From DATBFU01 sp046735265 (GTDB lineage Bacteria; Acidobacteriota; Thermoanaerobaculia; UBA5066; Gp7-AA6): a DNA stretch of 8,723 bases. The DNA is taken from positions 1 through 8,723 of the forward strand of contig JBKPSZ010000188.1 in assembly GCA_046735265.1 (NCBI GenBank), written 5' to 3'. Both the position numbers and the translations under genes were made by a program. The notes below the pieces were generated by a model. That model worked only from the letters and a program-made list of their open reading frames with translations, had not been told where the DNA came from and searched no databases. This document shows positions 6,836-8,723 of the stretch, in pieces (the stretch's first letter is position 1; every line of letters begins with the position of its first letter).

Positions 6836-7310
6836 TCTTCTTCGCCGCCGCCTTTCCGGCGTCCTTGACCATGAGGTCGAACTTTCCCTTGCTCTCGACG
6901 AAGAAGACACACTCCGAGGCTTTGTCGCACGACGTGGTGTGCCAGTAGTGGCCGCCGGGCTGCATCAGGTAGGAGCCGGGACCGAGCCGGAACTCCGGCT
7001 TTCCTTCCGGGCCCTGGACGTAGGTGCCCGAGACCGTGACGAGCTTCATGTCGTGCGTGTGCCGGTGGAGCGGGACCGCGAACCCCGCCGGCAATTTGAA
7101 GAATGCGCCGAATCCGCCCTTCGTGTGGTCGCCCCACAGGTCCGCGACCTGGACTCCCGGCGCGCCCTTAGGATCGAGGTCCGACCACTTCAAGTCGGCG
7201 GACGGTATCGGAATCGGCCGCCCCGCTTTGGTCCCTCCCGAAGTCTGGGCCAGAGCGGCCGATGCCAGAGCCAGCGACGCTACGAACGCCAGAACGCATT
7301 TCCCTCTCAT
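6831..7310 (-). CDS. Secreted cupin-domain protein
   Basis: This 159-residue single-domain cupin has a signal peptide (CVLAFVASLALASAALA, likely cleaved after Ala21), so it acts outside the cytoplasm. Cupin motif 1 is seen as GFAVPLHRHTHDMKLVTVSG at 76-95, with H82, H84 and H86 as candidate metal ligands. Motif 2 is GPGSYLMQPGGHYWHTTSC at 110-128, with H121 and H124. The canonical motif-1 Glu is not evident. The DLKWSDLDPKGAPGVQVADLWGD-type opening (39-61) recalls DUF4437-like or anti-sigma ChrR-like secreted cupins. The substrate is unknown. C128 and C134 may form a disulfide. ATG 7310 is preceded by GAGGAGG at six bases, a strong start. The last codons read AAG AAG ATG TAG, and this stop lies in the right arm of the palindromic element. 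The gene is divergent from the 145-aa gene across 102 bases. Confidence 0.93.
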   Translation of the reverse strand: MRGKCVLAFVASLALASAALAQTSGGTKAGRPIPIPSADLKWSDLDPKGAPGVQVADLWGDHTKGGFGAFFKLPAGFAVPLHRHTHDMKLVTVSGTYVQGPEGKPEFRLGPGSYLMQPGGHYWHTTSCDKASECVFFVESKGKFDLMVKDAGKAAAKKM

Positions 7311-7336
7311 GGAGACCTCCTCGGAATTCGGTTGCC

Positions 7337-7357
7337 CTCGCGCAGGTATATCGCGAG
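7337..7357. promoter_or_regulatory. Inverted repeat in the cupin/145-aa divergent gap
   Basis: The arms ctcgcg (7337-7342) and cgcgag (7352-7357) are a perfect 6-bp inverted repeat around the nine-base spacer caggtatat. This AT-richer core stands out in a GC-rich gap of 102 bases between divergent starts at 7310 and 7413. It could be an operator or overlap the cupin promoter (reading leftward, ATATACC may be a -10). No clear -35 at correct spacing was found. Confidence 0.3.
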
Positions 7358-7412
7358 AACGCGCCGGCTCACGACAATAGAGAGCAGAGACGGAGAGGGA
7401 GAGCCGGAGACG

Positions 7413-7850
7413 ATGGACTACCTGCTGTACTGGAAGAGCTTCTGGTCCGAAAACGGCGGCCGGCCGCCGGCGAGCCACGACTGGTACACCGATCGGAAGT
7501 GGCTCTGGGAGAAGGCGGCTCGCGGCGACCGCTTCTGGGTCGTGATCACGGCGCCGAAGAAGGCGCCCGGGCAGTGGCGCCTGCTCGAACGGTTGGAAGT
7601 CGCGAAGTCGGATTCGAGCGTCCGGCGAAGCGGTCGGAAGTATCGAATCGTCGGCAGCGCCAAGCGGTCCCGGGTCTTCGATTTCGCCGAGGGGCAGGGC
7701 GACGTCGCCCCGGTCTTGCGACGGCTCGACTTCTCGACCGGCCGGCGGCTGACGCTCGCCGGCTCCGCGATCGGGCGCAGCATCCGAAACCCGCGCCGCC
7801 TGACGCCCGAGGACGCGCAAAAGCTGGAGGATTTCGCCTCGCGGCTGTAG
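7413..7850 (+). CDS. Conserved-looking hypothetical protein, 145 aa
   Basis: I do not recognise this with confidence. The 145-residue soluble protein has no signal or membrane segment. An aromatic N-terminus (MDYLLYWKSFW, 1-11) leads to a strand block ARGDRFWVVITAP at 36-48, WRLLERLEVAK at 55-65 and KYRIVGSAKRSRVFDF at 76-91. A helical end carries LTPEDAQKLEDFASRL at 130-145. The order 'GDxxWVV strand, later LTPE...LE helix' resembles small stand-alone PUA/EVE-like beta-barrel hypotheticals. That would suggest modified-base or nucleotide recognition, but this is inference from memory at low confidence. The ATG at 7413 has GGAG seven bases upstream in a purine-rich leader (7379-7412). The frame is open much farther left, but that stretch crosses the cupin gene antisense and the palindrome, so it is not coding. 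It is a single-gene unit, followed by the hairpin cluster. Confidence 0.82.
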   Translation: MDYLLYWKSFWSENGGRPPASHDWYTDRKWLWEKAARGDRFWVVITAPKKAPGQWRLLERLEVAKSDSSVRRSGRKYRIVGSAKRSRVFDFAEGQGDVAPVLRRLDFSTGRRLTLAGSAIGRSIRNPRRLTPEDAQKLEDFASRL

Positions 7851-7909
7851 CGGTATCCGGATAGAACGCACCTCCAACCCGTCTGTCGCCACATTGGCGC
7901 TCTGATCAC

Positions 7910-8023
7910 CGCGGGCGGGGACGTACCGAGCGCCCGAAGGGCGCGACGCACCGAGCGGCTCCTGAGCCGCGACAAGCGACGGGTTCGCCCGTCGCTTACC
8001 GCCGGGTTCGCCCGGCGCTAACC
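7910..8023. repeat. Cluster of four consecutive hairpins between genes
   Basis: The 293-base gap between the 145-aa gene and padR holds no gene. It contains hairpin 1, gcgccc-gaa-gggcgc (7930-7944), and hairpin 2, gcggctc-ct-gagccgc (7955-7970). Hairpin 3 is aagcgacggg-ttcg-cccgtcgctt (7974-7997, 10-bp stem) and hairpin 4 is cgccggg-ttcg-cccggcg (8000-8017). They come as two related pairs. Hairpins 1 and 2 are each framed by accgagcg and cgcgac. Hairpins 3 and 4 share the core cgggttcgcccg and are followed by ttacc or taacc. The TTCG loops are the ultra-stable UUCG tetraloop in RNA. The block opens with cgcgggcggggacg (7910-7923), a 14-bp word also at 6807-6820 in the other element. It probably belongs to a dispersed palindromic repeat family. 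Bases 7851-7909 and 8024-8083 show nothing notable. Confidence 0.8.
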
Positions 8024-8083
8024 CCCGGCCCGACATTCGGAAAACCACGATTTGCAGGCATCCGAGCCAGCGCGAGCGACATA

Positions 8084-8113
8084 TTGACCTCCGAAACCCC
8101 CGCGCCCTATTCT
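8084..8113 (+). promoter_or_regulatory. Candidate sigma-70-type promoter for padR-ADOP
   Basis: TTGACC (8084-8089) and TATTCT (8108-8113) are separated by 18 bases and match the -35 at five of six and the -10 at four of six positions. They lie 31 bases upstream of the PadR ATG, in the most AT-rich stretch of the intergenic region. An 8-bp palindrome, cgatatcg (8127-8134), lies where transcription would begin and might be a PadR operator, since many PadR proteins repress their own operon. Both are predictions from motif match. Confidence 0.4.
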
Positions 8114-8143
8114 CCGTATCACCTGTCGATATCGAAGTTCTAT

Positions 8144-8473
8144 ATGAGCCGCCGCACCGAGCTCCTCAAAGGCACCCTGGATCTACTGATCCTTCGCACC
8201 CTAGCGCTCGAGCCGCGACACGGCCTCGCGGTCGCCGAGCGCATCGGGCAGATCACGCAAGGGACTTTCGTCGTGAAGCCGGGGTCGCTCTTCCCGGCGC
8301 TCCACCGCCTCGAGCGGGACGGCTTCGTCACGAGCGCCTGGGAGGAATCGCCGGAGGGCCGCCGGGTGAAGACCTATCGCCTCGCGCCGGCCGGCCGCCG
8401 GCAGCTCGAGCGTGAGCGCCGGCAGTGGGAGCGCATCGTGTTCGCGATGGGCCGGGTGCTGGAGGCGGATTAG
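8144..8473 (+). CDS. PadR family transcriptional regulator (acidobacterial type)
   Basis: This 109-residue winged-helix DNA-binding protein belongs to the short PadR subfamily (PadR-s2), which lacks the long C-terminal helix domain. LLKGTLDLLILRTLALEPRHG (residues 7-27) is the classic opening. VKPGSLFPALHRLERDGFV at 44-62 is the recognition helix and wing lead, followed by a basic wing (EGRRVKTYRLAPAGRRQLE, 71-89) and a C-terminal dimerisation helix. The start was chosen at ATG 8144. A TTG farther upstream in frame (8084) would add residues unlike the family and coincides with a probable -35 box. The Shine-Dalgarno is weak (cgaag). The family is usually an autorepressor responding to small hydrophobic or envelope-stress signals. 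Its stop is 12 bases from the ADOP permease start, so the two are almost certainly co-transcribed. This matches the acidobacterial PadR model (TIGR03433 as I recall). Confidence 0.95.
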   Translation: MSRRTELLKGTLDLLILRTLALEPRHGLAVAERIGQITQGTFVVKPGSLFPALHRLERDGFVTSAWEESPEGRRVKTYRLAPAGRRQLERERRQWERIVFAMGRVLEAD

Positions 8474-8485
8474 GACGGCGCACGC

Positions 8486-8723
8486 ATGTCCCTCCGATCC
8501 CGCTTCGCGAGCATCTGGTCGGCCCTGTTCCGGCGTACCCGTCTCGACGCCGACCTCGACGACGAGGTGCACGGCTATCTCGACGCCCTGACGGACCGAA
8601 AGATCCGCGAAGGCCTCGCCCCGTCCGAGGCCCGCCGGGCCGCGGCGATCGAGATGGGCGGCGTCGAGTCGGTGAAGGAGGCGACGCGCGACGTCCGGAC
8701 CGGAGCGGTCCTCGAGTCCACAC
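8486..8723 (+). CDS. ADOP family ABC-type permease, N-terminus only (3'-truncated by window edge)
   Basis: Seventy-nine residues are visible before the right edge, beginning MSLRSRFASIWSALFRR. The body contains LDADLDDEVHGYLDALTDRKI at about 20-40 and EGLAPSEARRAAAIEMGG at about 42-59, then VESVKEATRDVR. This helical domain, with a DEVxxYLD...SxxEARRAA pattern, is the hallmark cytoplasmic N-terminal region of acidobacterial duplicated orphan permeases (ADOP, TIGR03434 as I recall). Full members are about 800-900 residues with two MacB/FtsX-type permease repeats and no fused ATPase. They are thought to export or move lipids or peptides across the inner membrane with a separate ATPase, but the substrate is unknown. 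The membrane domains are outside the window. The start ATG has a weak AGGA site ten bases upstream. The call relies on the N-terminal domain plus the adjacent padR. Confidence 0.86.
   Translation, partial: MSLRSRFASIWSALFRRTRLDADLDDEVHGYLDALTDRKIREGLAPSEARRAAAIEMGGVESVKEATRDVRTGAVLEST

Noticed and set aside
6672..7412. Upstream extension of the 145-aa protein through the palindrome and cupin region
   Set aside because: The added stretch is the antisense of the cupin gene and of a repeat, is Arg-rich without domain character, and ATG 7413 has its own ribosome binding site.
7910..8023. CRISPR array
   Set aside because: The units are adjacent hairpins of differing sequence without regular repeat length or unique spacers, and no cas genes are nearby.
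7311..8048. Upstream extension of the cupin frame to 8048
   Set aside because: It crosses the whole 145-aa gene in antisense. The signal peptide and strong Shine-Dalgarno place the start at 7310.
8328..8723. Minus-strand open frame across the padR end and permease start
   Set aside because: Arg/Pro/Gly-rich composition with no domain; the plus strand encodes clear PadR and ADOP sequences there.

Overview
The window is GC-rich and gene-dense. It looks like chromosomal DNA of an acidobacterium (Acidobacteriota). The best clue is the 3' end: a short PadR-type regulator followed 12 bases later by the N-terminus of a large permease, which matches the PadR + ADOP (acidobacterial duplicated orphan permease) pair expanded in that phylum. 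Secreted S9 peptidases, DUF2911-TPR lipoprotein-like proteins and small secreted cupins are also common there. The phylum call is inferred from gene content only.

Layout. 1-849 (+) is a zinc alcohol dehydrogenase cut by the left edge. It converges on 869-3226 (-), a secreted S9 prolyl-oligopeptidase-type enzyme. Upstream of that on the same strand is 3294-4016 (-), a COG0212-type 5-formyltetrahydrofolate cyclo-ligase paralogue. Divergent from it is 4071-4616 (+), a THEP1-type P-loop nucleoside triphosphatase, which ends one base from the end of 4618-5052 (-), a DUF2255 protein. Then come 5157-5357 (+), a 66-residue two-helix membrane protein, and 5446-6615 (+), an exported DUF2911 + TPR protein.

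A 178-bp nested palindromic element (6658-6835) fills the gap between the DUF2911 gene and a convergent secreted cupin gene (6831-7310, -), and it supplies the cupin stop codon. Divergent from the cupin is 7413-7850 (+), a small unrecognised protein. A second non-coding block (about 7910-8023) holds four hairpins in a row, and shares a 14-bp word with the first palindromic element. The window ends with PadR (8144-8473, +) and the ADOP permease start (8486 onward, +).

The genes do not form one pathway. Most are single-gene or two-gene units. The clearest functional unit is PadR-ADOP, a regulator and probable export permease. The divergent COG0212/NTPase pair is a possible but unproven nucleotide or cofactor housekeeping pair. 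I do not see a defence island, CRISPR array, transposase, prophage, tRNA or rRNA. The most distinctive material not explained by genes is the two palindromic intergenic elements.
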